A stretch of DNA of 64,000 nucleotides from Cephalopachus bancanus (lineage: Eukaryota; Chordata; Mammalia; Primates; Tarsiidae). The notes under the pieces were generated by a model. That model had not been told where the DNA came from and made no database searches. It was given only the letters and a program-made list of their open reading frames with translations. Location: assembly GCA_027257055.1 (NCBI GenBank), contig JAPVLO010000133.1, positions 5,890,001 through 5,954,000 on the forward strand. The letters are read 5' to 3'. The position numbers and the translations under genes are program-made. This document shows positions 1-12,320 of the stretch, one piece after another. The first letter of the stretch is position 1, and each line of letters starts with the position of its first letter.

Positions 1-391
1 CATTTCCCTCAACCTCTCTACTCCTTCTTGTGCCATCAACCAGGGCAGCTTAGGCCTTTTCACTCCCGTGAGGATAGGCTGCAGCATTACAGACTTCTAA
101 GAGCTACCTTAACCCCTAGGGTCCTTGCCAGAGTATAAGATCACATGTCGTCCGCCTCTTCCACCAAAAAAACCCTCAAGGTCAATGGATACTTCATTAT
201 CCAGTGTATATTTGACTCCACTGATCAAACGCCTCAACACTCAATCCCAGCTACACTTTTGGCTCCTGATATGTGCTAGTTCCTTCAATTCATTTGATGT
301 TGTCTCTTCATTCCTTTATCAAGGCCTAGCACATCCCCAGCCAGGTTAGGCTGGGGAGCCTTCAGACAATGATGTTGGTCAGATCTTGAGA

Positions 392-490
392 AGAAAAGAG
401 GGAAAGTTAAGAGGAAGGAAGGGAGGAAGAAAGGAGAGAGGGAAGAAGAGAAGGAGGAAGGAAACGGAGCAGGCAAGAAAGAAAGGAAGG
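392..490. repeat. GA-rich low-complexity tract
   Basis: Almost pure purine on the plus strand (gaaggaagggaggaagaaag type). An Alu inserted at its right end; the tract continues past the Alu tail at 797-845. Confidence 0.85.
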
Positions 491-797
491 GGCCGGGTTT
501 GGTGGCTCAGCCTGTAAACCCGTGCTTTGGGAGGCTGAGGTGAGTGAATTGCCTGAGCCCGCGGGTTCGAGACCCACCTGGGCAACTTGACGAGACCTCA
601 TCTCTACAATAAATTAAAAAAAAAACAAATAGCTGGGCATGGTAGCGTGCCCCTGTAGTTCCAGCTACTTGGAAGGCTGAGGTGGAAGGATCCTCAGAGC
701 CCAGCAGGTCGAGGCTGCGGTGGCCGAGAGTGGCCACTGCACTCCAGTCTGGGCGACAGAGTGAGACCCCAACTCAAAAAAAAAAAAAAAAAAAAAG
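491..797 (+). mobile_element. Alu, derived subfamily
   Basis: A full-length dimer from ggccgggtttggtggctcag to the A-tail. It has the diagnostic words of the derived subfamily: ggctcagcctgtaa, cctgagcccgcgggttcgag, cttggaaggctgagg and gctgcggtggcc. Probable target duplication aaagaaaggaagg at 478-490 and again after the tail. Confidence 0.93.
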
Positions 798-845
798 AAA
801 GGAAGGAAGGATGGATGGAAGGAAGGAAGAAAAGATGGATAGACA
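797..845. repeat. GGAA/GGAT microsatellite after Alu tail
   Basis: gaaaggaaggaaggatggatggaag-type repeats directly after the poly(A) of the Alu. Confidence 0.85.
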
Positions 846-1269
846 GACATAGGCTGCATTACAGTTCTGAGAACATTCTAGCAATGCTGACAGGGAGTCC
901 TGGAGCCAAAGTTACCTCGGAGAAGTCGCATGTCTCCCAGACACAGGCTTGCCTCTGTGTTTCTGCCATACTTAGCTTGGCAAGAATAGCTTGAAAAAAG
1001 CATCACCTTGGTCAAACACTGCGATGGATTTCAGAGCAGAAGCCACGGCCTTCAACCCTCAATGTTCTCAGCAATAGGAGACGTAGTCACCACATTCCAT
1101 CTGGGACACCAGCTGGGTGACTTAAGTGGCTCTGGGCTGGCTGGGCATTCTATCCACATGGCTGCTTCACAGACAGCTCCTGTGGGGCTTCGTGGTCCCA
1201 GGGCAATTACACTTCCTGTGCAGTAGCCCAGGGATCTACAAGGCGGCTACACATCTTCTTACCACCTCA

Positions 1270-1655
1270 TCCTGGGCTGCAGACTGAATATTCATGCTCC
1301 CTCCCCCCACATCCATGTGTTGAAGCTTCAATCTCCAATGTGAAAATTTTGGGGGGATGGACCCTCGGGAAGCCACTGGATCATGAGGATGGAGTCCTTA
1401 TAAACAGGATTAGTGCCCTTGCAAGAAAAGATCTGAGTGAGTTCATTGCTCTCTCTCTCAACTAGGTGGGGATACCATGAGAAGGTGGCCGTTGACTGAT
1501 GAGGAGTACCTGCACCAGACACCTGGATCTGCCAGCCCGCTGCTTCCTTGTGGACTTCCTAGCTTTCAGCATGGTGAGAAGTACATGCCCACTGTTTAAG
1601 CTACTTCATCTGAGTGCCACACTATTCTGTTCCAGCAGCCTGAACTAAGCCACCC
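1270..1655 (+). mobile_element. MLT1-type LTR (ERVL-MaLR)
   Basis: It follows the MLT1 pattern: ctgcagactgaat, then tgttgaagcttcaatctcc, cctcgggaag, gattagtgcccttgcaag, and an end at cagcagcctgaactaagc. It is a solitary, heavily diverged LTR with no internal coding part beside it. The subfamily is not certain. Confidence 0.8.
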
Positions 1656-2002
1656 TGGAAGTCACACATCATCGTTCCCTTGCATTCTGTTGGTTACACA
1701 GGGTTGGCCCCAGGTCAATGCGGGATGGCCCCACACAGGACTCAGGGGCTGTCCTGGGAACGGGCCACCGCGGCGGGAGGTGTAGGTGCACAGGCTTCTG
1801 TAACGCTGCATGTGATCACACAGGGAAGGGACTCAGGCCTCTGCACCCTCTAGTCTTCGTTGAGTTGATTACGGCTTGTTCTATAATAACCCAAGGACGT
1901 TTGTAAAATTTGAATTTCTGTTAACAATTTCATGATCTAGATATTGTACTGCACTTAGAGATTTAATTTTTTTTAAATTTTTATCTTTTATCTTTTTTTT
2001 TT

Positions 2003-2116
2003 AAGAAAACAAAAGCTACTATGTTGCCCAAGTTGATCTTGAACTTCTGATCTCAAGCAATCCTCCCGCCTTGGTCTCCCAAATTGCTGAGATTATAGGT
2101 ATGAACCAACATACCT
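2003..2116 (-). mobile_element. Alu left-monomer fragment (FLAM-like)
   Basis: On the plus strand it reads ctatgttgcccaagttgatc, then tcaagcaatcctcccgcctt and gctgagattataggtatgaa: one antisense left monomer, strongly diverged. Confidence 0.75.
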
Positions 2117-2129
2117 AGAATTCTTTTTC

Positions 2130-2423
2130 TTTTTTTTTTTTTTTGAATTGGAGTCTCACTCTGTCACCCAGACTGGAGTGCGGTGGCACACTCCTGGCCA
2201 CCGCAGCCTTGGCCTGCTGGGCTCTGGCGATCCTTCCACTTCAGCCTTCCAAGTAACCGGAACTATAGGCACGCACTACCACGCCCGGCTAATTTTTTGA
2301 TTTATTGTAAAGATGAAGTCTCGCCAATTTCCCTAGGTGGGCCTCGAACCTTCGGGCTCAGGCAATCCACTCACCTCAGTCTCCCAAAGCGCAGGATTAC
2401 AGGCTGAGCCACCGAGCCCGGCT
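2130..2423 (-). mobile_element. Alu, derived subfamily
   Basis: A complete antisense dimer from a poly(T) at 2130 to gagcccggct. It carries the derived-subfamily words ggccaccgcagcc, cctgctgggctctggcgatc and caggctgagccacc. Confidence 0.92.
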
Positions 2424-2954
2424 GAATTATTTTTAAAATAAAAGAAACCTTACAGTTCAAGGAATCCCTACCCACAAAGCACCAATGGAAATTCCCTTCC
2501 CAAAAAGCTGAAAGCCTGTCTTCAAAAGTTTTTCAAGACTCAATCGCTACTTATTTTCATTTTCTCAAGGCAAAAGATTACCTTTTGAAAAAAAAAATAT
2601 TGAAGTTGTTCACAGATGTCTTTCTTATTCTAATAGTAATAAACATCAGTTTCTGATGTAAATAATAAAAAAAGAAATGTGTGGGACATTCGGCACTTGC
2701 TCACATGACCCATCTTCCCTACTCCACCGTGTTACATGGTCTTTGGGCTTTATGAAAGAGGACAGGAGATGCTTTCCTGACACACACACACATGCTCTCA
2801 TCAACACGAAAACAGGAGTCTTGGTTAAACCTAGCCAGGGTGGCTGCTAAAATAAACTCACATTCCGTCTTGAACGTGACCTTAATGTGTCTCTCCCAGC
2901 TCCTGTCACAGTAGAACTCAAGTCAGGCTTTCCCAAGCAAAAATTGACTCACAC

Positions 2955-3789
2955 GAGTGCAGACCTGGTTTGGAGCATTTTATTGGCAATATTGGTGTCA
3001 TGTTTAGGAACCACAGACTTTTGTCAGACTGTGTTAGCTTCAATGACAAGTATCAGTGGTCAACTCTATTTGAAATATTGTTAAAGTACCTAGAAATAAT
3101 AGGCAGTAAAATTCATTCCGTTCACTGCAACAAATGTCTAAAGCTCTCCCGTGCTCAGTGGAACTGGCATACTGTAATTGTTACTTGGAACTTAATGTAA
3201 CCTCGGCAGCAGCCGAGAGAATACAGTGCTCTCATTATGCACATGCCCCAGGATCGTTTGTTTTAATGCTTTCAAATAAATACGTTCCATGCAGCACACT
3301 GCAATAAATAAGGAGCAGCAATGTTCTAGCAAATCCATTTATAATGCGAGTCACCATGAGAAACGCCGTGGCTGTCTCAGGCCCTGCGCCCGGCACGGGG
3401 CGGCACATCTGCGCCCAATCATGCCTGGTTCATATGGATTTAATAGGCCGCGCCAGGAGTGCGTCAGGCACACAGCGAGCCAGAGCGTTCCAGCTATTAA
3501 TAGAGCTACTAAGTAGGTACAAGGCAATGGCTAACCCGTAGATTCCCACCCCCCACCCTCCCACCCCTTTCGTCGTTGAGACAGAAATGTAAAGACAGAA
3601 ATGCTGCAGTGAATTTCAGGTCAGTGGACAGCGTGGCAGGAACATGTGGAACACTTGACGCCAGACCGGCACAACACAGCACTCCATATCACGGCACAGT
3701 GATACCGAAGACGGGACACTGAACACAGCGGACTTGACTGCAGACGCGGGTCTGGGACAGGGCGGGGGCTGCAGTGGGGGTCGCCGCCT
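2955..3789 (-). other. DYNC1I1: DYNC1I1 3' untranslated region
   Basis: This is the non-coding continuation of the terminal exon from the stop codon to the probable cleavage site 10-30 bases past the AATAAA at 2985-2980. The length of about 810-835 bases is plausible for this gene. It contains no interspersed repeat, in contrast to the Alu- and LTR-bearing flank beyond it, which suggests constraint. AT-rich homeodomain-like words (for example ttaatag near 3430 and 3497) lie in it. The exact end is inferred. Confidence 0.75.
2980..2985 (-). terminator. DYNC1I1: Poly(A) signal AATAAA of DYNC1I1
   Basis: The plus strand reads tttatt, so the minus strand reads AATAAA inside gccaataaaatgctcc. It is the only canonical hexamer I found on the minus strand between the stop codon and about 2900. 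A GT-rich stretch (ctcgtgtgagtc) follows within 40 bases and would serve as the downstream element. Confidence 0.75.
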
Positions 3790-3900
3790 CTAGGCAGACA
3801 ACTCGACGGCGCCCTCCTCCTCGCTGTCGGCTCTGTTGGCACGGATCTCCACGAGGGTCCTGGCAAATCGGGTCCACTCGTCGTTGTGGGGAACCGCCAG
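3300..3900. promoter_or_regulatory. Probable limb enhancer overlapping exon 17 and its 3' UTR
   Basis: DYNC1I1 exon 17 is the second exon of this gene reported to drive limb expression as an enhancer of DLX5/DLX6. The borders here are approximate. The block is free of transposons and holds several AT-rich homeodomain-type words in the UTR part. Activity in this species is inferred. Confidence 0.45.
3790..3900 (-). CDS. DYNC1I1: DYNC1I1 terminal coding exon with stop (probable exon 17)
   Basis: The coding part is 111 bp: 36 codons plus TAG at 3790-3792. The peptide runs from [19 protein letters not shown] through [10 protein letters not shown] to the end AVELSA. This C-terminus fits DYNC1I1; DYNC1I2, as I recall it, ends differently (RIPA). 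The acceptor is a good pyrimidine-rich site (ccctttctcttccggttccgttgcag region, 3901-3926). The tail is a short helix-like segment followed by an acidic stretch (DSEEEG) just after the beta-propeller. The frame is intact. The same exon continues into the 3' UTR at lower coordinates. Confidence 0.97.
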   Translation of the reverse strand: MAVPHNDEWTRFARTLVEIRANRADSEEEGAVELSA

Positions 3901-4043
3901 CTGCAACGGAACCGGAAGAGAAAGGGTGAGTACCCTGCTCACGTCAGAGAGGAGCCCGAACGACTGCTCCTCCCGATGCAGGTCCAAATCTTCTTCCTCT
4001 TTGGAGCAAGCGGGGCCTGGGGTGTCACTATAAAATGAACAAC

Positions 4044-4343
4044 TTGGGCCAGGTGCCTGGAGTCCCAGCGCTTTGGGAGGGGCAGGAGGACCCTTTGAAC
4101 CTAAGGGTTCGAGGCTGTTACCCAGCCTGGGCAACATAGTGAGACATCATCTTTACAAAAAATAAAAAAAATTAGCTGGGCATAGTGCTGTGCACCTCTA
4201 GTCCCAGCTACTCAGGAGGCTGAGGTAGGAGGATCGTGAGTCCAGGAGGTCAAGGCTGCAGTGAGCCATGATCGTGCCACTGCACTCCAGTCTAGGTGAC
4301 AAAGTGAAACCTCAAATACAAGCAGCAACAACAAAAACAAAAC
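4044..4343 (+). mobile_element. AluJ-type element
   Basis: A dimer with an old-type sequence (aacatagtgagacatcatct, gtgagccatgatcgtgccac). Degenerate target duplication aaaatgaacaac / aaaattaacagc. It lies only ~140 bases inside intron 16 from the terminal exon. Confidence 0.88.
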
Positions 4344-4699
4344 AAAATTAACAGCATAAGAGAACCTGTCACTCTCAGAAGCAAAATCACTCTTGGAATT
4401 TATAAGACTTTTAAAACTCATGTAAATGATACAACTGCAGTGCCACATTAAAGCACTCTTAGTAATAAAAATTCTTCCTGAGAAGACCAGGCTTAAAGTG
4501 AACACAGCAAATAAAAATGCCATTATTGACCAAGATTTTGATAACTGTGGTATTGTCTTCTAGTCAATGTTATAGATCTTTTTTCAAAGGTAATTTGTTA
4601 ATATACGTGGCAGAAGAATAGCTTACATGTGCAAAGAAATAGTCCCGATATGAAACAGTGCTTGGATCTTTCCAGCACAATTTACACGATAACTATGAC

Positions 4700-4936
4700 T
4701 AATAGTAACAGTAGCCAACATTTGCCAAGAGTCCTGTTGTAAATATGTTACATAGACTAACACATTCCTCATGGCAATGTTATGTAGGGGGAACTATTTC
4801 CATTTTACAGAAGTAGAAATTGAGGCACAGAAATATTAAATAATCTCACCAAGGCTGCACAGCTCGCAAATATCAGAGCCAGTGTAACCCAGTTCCAGTA
4901 CTGGCATCCTTAGCAGGTATGCTACACTGATTCACC
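4700..4936 (-). repeat. MIR (antisense)
   Basis: The plus strand shows the antisense MIR core: ccattttacagaagtagaaa, ttgaggcacagaaa, caaggctgcacagctcgcaa, then cccagttcca. Confidence 0.8.
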
Positions 4937-7264
4937 AAAAAAGGAGATTTACAAAACTTCTGAAATATCTTTTCCTGCTTTTCCTGTGTGCAATTCTGTG
5001 AGGAAGAATTTAACTCCCCAATGCAAACTGAATGTATGAATTTGTGTTAGCTGTTTTAAAGGATAATGAGTTACAGCATAGCATCCAAAAATGAAACGCT
5101 GAAAGATACCATGCAAGTATTTGGAACAGAAAAGAAAATTATTTGAAGATGGGAAACAGGATTGAGTAGCAGTCTGAATGGTTCTCACATAGAATAAAAT
5201 TGATTTAGACGTCAGAGTCATTTTCTTGGCATTTTACCCTACAAGATGGTGTCATCATCTGTGGGTGCTGCACATGCTAGCCACATACTCCCGTATTCCA
5301 CATATCCCAGTCAATAGAGGGTTTTTCTTTTTAAATAAAAAAAGAGCAAGTAAACACATCTAAGCTTTGAGATCTCTTCTACAGCTGGAAAATTACTCCA
5401 GACACAGAGCCAGCCGATCAGAGCTTAAAGTCATTAAATTACAAGGATGCTATTCTCCAATACTGTCCGTCCAAGAAAACTTCCAGTTGGGGAGTGGCAA
5501 CATCATTCTGCAAAGTACACGCTTAAATGAGTGCTCTAGTACCAAGGTTAACTGTTTCAAGAATAGAATTCTGGCAATGATTGACAGGTGGGGGAAGACG
5601 TTTCCCAACTTATTTGGGAGATGTGGCATCTGTAAGAATCTGCATCTGGTCATGTGAATGAGTCTCTGAAAGGCTAAAATACCTCTTTAGTGATTGAAAT
5701 GAATCCAGATGTCCTTCGAGCAATGGCACAAGGTCCCAATGGTACTGAGTGGTGCTGTCAGTCCTGTGCTTGGTCCAGTCTCCCCACTTTGGGGTTTTTT
5801 CCTGTGTTCTTCACTTTTCTCTTCAACTTTAGAAAATACTACACTGGGGAAATGAGGCTCCCAAAATACATAAGTTTAAAGAGCTAATGAGCAGCACAGG
5901 CAGCAAAGGGGGGGGGGTTCATATTTATGTAAAAGAGCACACCCATCACTTCCCTTCCCTCTTCCAAGATCCGACCAAGCTCTTCCAAAAGGAACCATGA
6001 AACAAAAGCCCAGGAGACAAAAGCCCAGTCACGATAACACATGTATGACTTTTTCTCGTAGACAGTGAGAATCAAGCTAATGCCAAAATGTTCTGTAATG
6101 TCATTATCACTCTAAATATGGGAAGAAAAGCAGGTCTGAACTAATGATACGTAGTCTATTGCTCATAAATAGCTGCGTTTGGTGCCCAAATATAAAGCTA
6201 TATTACTGGTTAAAATGGTACAAACTGAAGTTAATCTATGATGCCCTATGTCATGTTTTATTGATAGCAATGTGTAGAAACCATATCCCAAAAGGATAAA
6301 ATAGGTAAATGTGTCCACATAGTTTCATGTGGTCAGCAAGGGCTGAACCTGTGCCTCGATACAGTGGAGGACAGAATTGGGTATTGTTTGTGCTATATGA
6401 CATTGCACATCTAAACTTTCAAAAATGAATTTGTCAAATTAAACATCTATGTTAAACAGATTAAAAAAGTCACCCAGCAACTGAACTCCATTTGGCCTTT
6501 CGCATGGGGGTGCAGTGATACCAACACATGCCCTTACAGATACAAATTTGTTTTCACAAAAATTTTACAGTATTCTAACATATCGTCTCCTCTTTTTGAT
6601 CTGCTGAAATCTGGCAGAATGTTAGAAGTCTTTTTAAAATTGTTTTCCTTTTATCATATCATAAATTTCACAGAAATATTAATTTGCTTTGTTCATACAA
6701 AAACATTCTAGAGTAGAACATGATGAAAATACAAATGTTTCTAGAAACTTGAACTACAGTTACCGCCTCATTCAATTATACTTTTTCACCTACTTGACTA
6801 CAAAAATAACTCAAGATGATTGTGATGTTGGATTTAGAAGGTGAACTGCCGACTGTCCCATTTTTAGAATTAAATATCACCGTCAGGACACACTCTGCGT
6901 ATAATCTTAGCTTGACTGTGTGAATGTGTACTCAGAGGCTGTCTCCTCACCTGTAGTATCCTTGCTGGTATTTCGATTTCTCCTAGGTCAGGCCACCTGG
7001 GTGTCCTGGCAAGCATGATGGCCACTCTTCTCTGGGCGCTGAGGGCTGTGGACAGTTCTTTCTGGAGAGCACTGTCCTTCCTCCCTCTGGCCAATCCTGG
7101 CCTTCTCACCTGGAACTCACTGATAAGAAATGGCCAGAAAGGAAGCCCACGAGCCTATGTGCATTGACAATTTTCTGCAGACTTTTAATCCAATAACACC
7201 TTCATCAATAAATAGAAAATGTCTTTGTTCCTGTTTCTTAAAGAACTAGTCTGCTCTCCTGTCT

Positions 7265-7360
7265 TGACCTGCAAATAAATTTATTCACTACTCATCTAAT
7301 CAGCAATGAGTGAACACCAGTTACATGCCAGGCACTGTATATGGATTAAAGATGGAGTGC
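7265..7360 (-). repeat. L2/MIR-type relic
   Basis: gagtgaacaccagttacatgccaggcactg resembles the antisense L2 3' end (words split: gagtgaacaccag, ttacatgccaggcactg). Weak. Confidence 0.4.
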
Positions 7361-8039
7361 TGAATCATTTTGGAATATGATGACTATGAAATACAGATGA
7401 AAATCAATGATCTTGTTTTTGTTGGTCAAAAATACTGGCATAGATTTTTCCTAAACTTCACTCACATTTGAAAAGCGAAGAGCCTAAAATATACCTTCTT
7501 CCAGTGACAACTGCCATGTTTCCTGCGTGTGTCCAGCTGGCAGTGCACCAGCAAGAGGTGTGCTGCTAACATGGCTTCCATCTCTTCAAGTTCCACGAGG
7601 GCATTAAAGGCTCAATCGAGAGCATCACGATGGATTTTTTCCCTGAACATAATAGGTTCAAATAATTTCCAAAAGAGTATTTGTGAGAGGGAAAAAAATC
7701 TGTATGTTTCTAATGGCAATACATAATTTCAGTCCAGTATAAAATTCATGAGAAGCTCACAGTCAAACCAAGAGACTGCCACACAGAAGGATGCATGCAG
7801 ATTGCCCTACACTGCTTTGACTCAGTGGATCTGGAGGCCTGTCCCACCCCGGGATTCCTCTGCTCAAGTTTGCATCACAGGTAGGGAGGGTGCAGGCATT
7901 CCACTGTTTCATTGACGGCTCATCCATGGCCAGTCCAGCCCCTGGTGGATGTTGCTTTCTAACTTTTTGCTGAATGTACAAAGCTTTTTCTCGCTGATTC
8001 CTGAGATGATCCAATCTGAACGCCAGGAGTGACCACCTT

Positions 8040-8250
8040 TTACAGACATGGTATGATCCTGTTTTTACAGCAGAGGAAGCTGAGGTCAGAGGCAGTTGCA
8101 GAGGGAGCAATTTGGCTGTATGGAGGGGCAAAATGAACCTCAGAGCCAACGAGACTCAGTCCTGTTCTGGCCCTGGGTGGGCAGGCGTGTACCCTTTTAT
8201 TGCCTCATTTGTAAAATGGGGTGATGATATCTGGCACTTATCAGCGAGTG
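8040..8250. repeat. MIR fragments
   Basis: ttttattgcctcatttgtaa with aatggggtgatgat at 8195-8230 is a sense MIR core. A weaker antisense core (tttttacagcagaggaagct) lies at 8058-8090; it may be a second, opposite copy. Confidence 0.55.
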
Positions 8251-8439
8251 GGGGAGGATGGGAAGGGTGATCTCGGAGAGAGAAGCATCGGAGCTCACAG
8301 TCCAAGGGCTGCTTGCTCTTTACTGTAAACTGTCAGGCAAATGGAGCAGGCTCCCAAATGCTGTGACAGGCCACCGCACCCGTCAGTGCAAGGGCATTTT
8401 TCTGACTTTAAGACATTTTTCTTCGGGAATTAATTCCGG

Positions 8440-8530
8440 TTGTTGTGAGAACATCAAGGAGTGGCTGGCAGGGAAGGGAAATCCCAGAGCTGAGTGATTT
8501 GCTCAAGACCACCTTGGTGTGGGGCCCTGG
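8440..8530 (-). repeat. MIR-like relic
   Basis: gagtgatttgctcaagacca resembles the antisense MIR core. The rest is too diverged to place. Confidence 0.4.
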
Positions 8531-8954
8531 GCCCCCAGGCCCGACCCTTTGGAAAGGCCCCACACCTAGCAGGGATGTGCTCCAATCATCTGCTCCAAGA
8601 TCCTAAGGAGGGTTCCTATCTTCTAAAAGTCTTGGGAGACAGGGGACAAAAGTAAAGAGCGCCAAAGTTGTGGAAAATTCCAATAAAATGTATCCTGTTT
8701 GCCTCTCCGGGCCACACACCCACCCCACTGCTTCTGAGGCCGTGTCGGGGATCTGTGGCCTCCTCCCTGCCTGTGTGGATAGGAGATGACCGTTCTACCC
8801 CACCCCCAAGTGGCACATCTGTGGAGCCCCCGCTGGCCTGCTGGGTGCCCTCGGCACCTGGAGGGCAATCCAGATGTGCAGCAGCGACATTCTGACAATA
8901 ACTGTTCACTTCCCACCTCGGCAGCGGGCCACAATTTTTCTCCCATTGACACCC

Positions 8955-9125
8955 TTATTTGATGTGTGTCTTCAAGACCATGACTTCTCGTCTCTGGTCT
9001 TTCCTTCCTCATTTGTGTAAAATAAATGGTCAGATCCATTTTCTAGGATTGTTGTGAATATTAAATAAGACAAAAACCAGCAGCTTGGCTTAGTGCTTGG
9101 CACATTTCAACCCTGCATAACCAGG
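8955..9125 (+). repeat. MIR (sense)
   Basis: gtgtaaaataaatgg, then aggattgttgtgaatattaa and tagtgcttggcacat: the ordered words of a sense MIR. Confidence 0.75.
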
Positions 9126-9428
9126 GTGGGTTTTCCTACTTTTTTTTTCTTCTTAATGTCTGTTCCCCTCTGTACCCCAGTGTTTTTTCTTATTTCCTCT
9201 TCTCTTTCTTCCATTTTCTTATTTTCATTTAGTTGCATTTTTCAGAAATTTACATTATATTTTATTTCTTAAAAACTCACATAAATCATTTTCTAAATAG
9301 TCCTACTTTTGTGACTTTTGTGAGCTGGGGGCAGGGCAGGGGGTCTTTGAGACCACAAGACACATCCTATCAGTGTTACTTTAAACTGCTCATTTAAAAA
9401 TCAAATCTAAAACATAATTATCCCTTGT

Positions 9429-9432
<4 letters not shown>

Positions 9433-9482
<50 letters not shown>
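9433..9482. repeat. (AC)n microsatellite
   Basis: About 25 uninterrupted AC units. Confidence 0.98.
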
Positions 9483-9485
<3 letters not shown>

Positions 9486-10531
9486 TTCTTTTACACGTCT
9501 GACCAGGACATCCGAATCCAGTTACACTCCTGCTGTGGCACTTTCTACGGAGGAACCTACAAGCTTACTTCAAACTGTAAGGATCTATAACCGCTGAACT
9601 TGCTGTTATAAACATCAAGTTGACCAGGCTTAAACACACAAATATCATTCCTGAGTCACATTTTATATGCATGAGACTAATAACCATTTGGGACAGTCCT
9701 CCGCCGAATCTTCACTTTTTAGTAATTTTAGGGGTTTGTCGTCCCCAGCAGCTGATTTTAAATAACTGCATTATCTGCAGTCGTTTCCACCAGCCCAGTG
9801 CAGTGGGGGTTTTATGGTAAAAAATCCGTGTCAGACATTGCTTAGTTTTTTGGGGGGTTTTTTGTTTTTGTTTTTATCTTGGATAATTAAGACAATAGTA
9901 AAGCACTCGGTAATTTCAGTTTGGTTTCTCAGACACATTAAACATGGCAAACAAATTATGTGAGTTGGGCTCTAGGTCTCAAGATAATATTCCACACATG
10001 TGTGGTTCATCAGCATCTTTATAATCTTTCATTTCAATTAAATGAAATCATTTTAAAAAGTGTGTGGACTACAATGTTAACCATCGATTCCGAGCAGATA
10101 CTCGACCATTCATCTCCTGTATCAACCTATAAAATAAAGTTCCCTGTTAAAAGGATATCTTACAAATCACATTTCTACTTTCATACACATTGTTTTTTGA
10201 TGCATTTACAGAAACTGTAGAAATGCACATTGGTTTCTACCGAACAACTGTTCTAAGCTCTAAAAGCTTTCTAAACAGTACAATTATTGTGGTGGTGGTT
10301 GTTTCCTTTTTTTTTTTTCATTTCAGTAACTTTAGGGGCTACACAGTTTTTGGTTACATGGATGCATTGTGTAGTGGTCAAGAAGTCCAGGCTTACATGC
10401 ACCCCCCCATCTGCACACACCGTAAAAAGTACAATTACGAAATGCACCCAAATTCAGGACATTACTGACACACAAGCACACGCTGGTGTGCCGGGGAGGC
10501 CTGCATGTTTAGGACAGTTTCCTTTGTCATG

Positions 10532-10800
10532 CAGCCCCACTGCAGGACCATGACACTGCTGCCCACACATGCAGCCCCACCAATGACCACGACGCCACCG
10601 CCCACACATACAGCCCTAGCACAGGACCACAATGCCCTCCCCCACACATGCAGCCCCACCAACAACCATGACACCACTCCTCACACACACAGCCCCGTCA
10701 TAGAACCATGACACCACCCCCCAATACACAGGCCCACCAACGATCAGGATATCACTCCCCACACATGCAGCCCCACTACACTCAGCCCTCAAAAGGCTCG
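10532..10800. repeat. 39-40-bp minisatellite
   Basis: The word cagccc recurs at 10532, 10572, 10611, 10651, 10690 and 10768 (caggcc at 10729), a spacing of 39-40. Each unit has the form cagccccac, ... ggaccatgacaccac, ... cccacacatg. About 6.5 imperfect copies. The overlapping open frames on both strands come from the repeat. Confidence 0.9.
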
Positions 10801-12244
10801 TGTCCCAGCAGTCAGAGGAGAAAACCACCGATGGGTTCCTGGCAGCATGCAGAGGGTGGCGAGGGGGAATGCACACACAGAGGGGGCATCCCCAATAGTG
10901 CTCCATGCAGATACAGCCTGTGTGGCCAGGATTCAGGGCTGGGGAGAGCTGCGAGGAAGCAGGGGTACATTCGACTCTGTCCCGGAGCATCTGCTATGAC
11001 CGGTGGGTACGGTGTCCGATAAACTCAGCAGCATTCTATCCCTTGGCCATTGGATGGGATTGACTATTTGTGAATGTCTTTTCATCTGGAAACCCAGTCC
11101 AAAGGTCCCTTATCCACCTGAGGCTTGAGACCACTCCACCAAAGGTCTTTCCCCCTGCATCTGCAGATGAGTGGTCTATTTTTACTGTACAGTTTTTAGA
11201 ATAACACTTAAAAAATCCATTGCCACCTAATTAAGGAAAGAAATAAAAGTCGGATGTAAAAGTCAAAGCAAATAGTAACAACTATGGATCTCTGATTCAG
11301 GAACCAGCAAATATGAAGGCAATAACTTATTTATTTGAAACACTGTCTTACAAAATTAACACTTAAAATATTTTTCATGTTAAAATTCAACATTGTAGGA
11401 AGCATGACAAAAATTCTGAGATTTTTACCCTGTGAAGAAAAAAAAAACAAAAACAGCAGAGGAAGAGTTGATTTACTAAGATAAAGACGGAGAGCCTTGT
11501 TTCTATTTGTATAAAAGTCATATTCTCCAATCTTCAGAAATCTTTAAGCATTATATTTTCCTGCTATTTAGAACAATCCATTTCTCTGTTCAAAAGATAG
11601 AGAAAATACTAAAAACATCGGCTGATGGGCAATAATGGAAAATAAACTTCCTAAACTTCAATTACTTATTTTTCCACAACACAAAAGATCAGGAAAATGG
11701 CAGGAAAACAAAATAATATGCACTGCTTAGGCTACTCTGTCACATGAGCTACTAAACACACAGCCCTCTTTTCCTGATATTATGAACTATAGGCTTTCTA
11801 ATAAATTCTTAGCAGTCACTGCATCTAAGCAGCTTTGACAAAAAGGCTTGCTGCTAAACACCTTAAAAACATTTACCAAGGTAATAAAAGAAATGTCATT
11901 CCCTCCTACTGAATGTTTGGGCATAAAAGAGGTATTTTTATAACGCAGTTCATGATTTACCGTATCTATAGTGTCCAAAAAAAGCACAATGGAAAGGAAG
12001 CGTTTTTCCAGTGGTTTGACAACTGAGTTAGTGGCTAGCTTCTCACTTCTAAAAGCACAGGAGGGGAGGGAAGTGGGCTGGAGACTGAGAGGTGGGACAG
12101 GCACTCTCTTTTCTAAACGTATTTCTGAAATATCCTTTTTTGTGCAAATAGAGTCAAATACGACGTTTCCTGTTCATCAATCTGTGGCCAATGTGGAGGC
12201 TGCATTCTGAAAGCCTCCCTTGACTTTCCTCAGAATTTTCACAA

Positions 12245-12320
12245 GCGGATTGCCCATTCACCCATCAAATATTTATTGGGTGCCTCTTATGTGCCAGGTA
12301 CCAAGCTGAATGGGGTTATT
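12245..12320 (-). repeat. L2 3' end (antisense)
   Basis: caaatatttattgggtgcct, then cttatgtgccaggtacc: the antisense L2 tail. Confidence 0.65.

Larger units (their letters stand above)
1..2950. other. Downstream flank of DYNC1I1
   Basis: No gene is recognised. The stretches 1-391, 846-1270, 1656-2002 and 2424-2950 look like single-copy DNA. The remainder is a GA-rich tract, Alus and an MLT1 LTR. In human the next gene past the 3' end of DYNC1I1 is SLC25A13; nothing of it is visible here. Confidence 0.75.

Noticed and set aside
7000..7130. Possible exon-like stretch (Leu/Arg-rich frame at 6870-7109)
   Set aside because: The known protein is accounted for by the four exons; no recognisable peptide.
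9433..9482. CRISPR-like regular repeat
   Set aside because: A plain dinucleotide microsatellite; none of the tandem repeats here has unique spacers.
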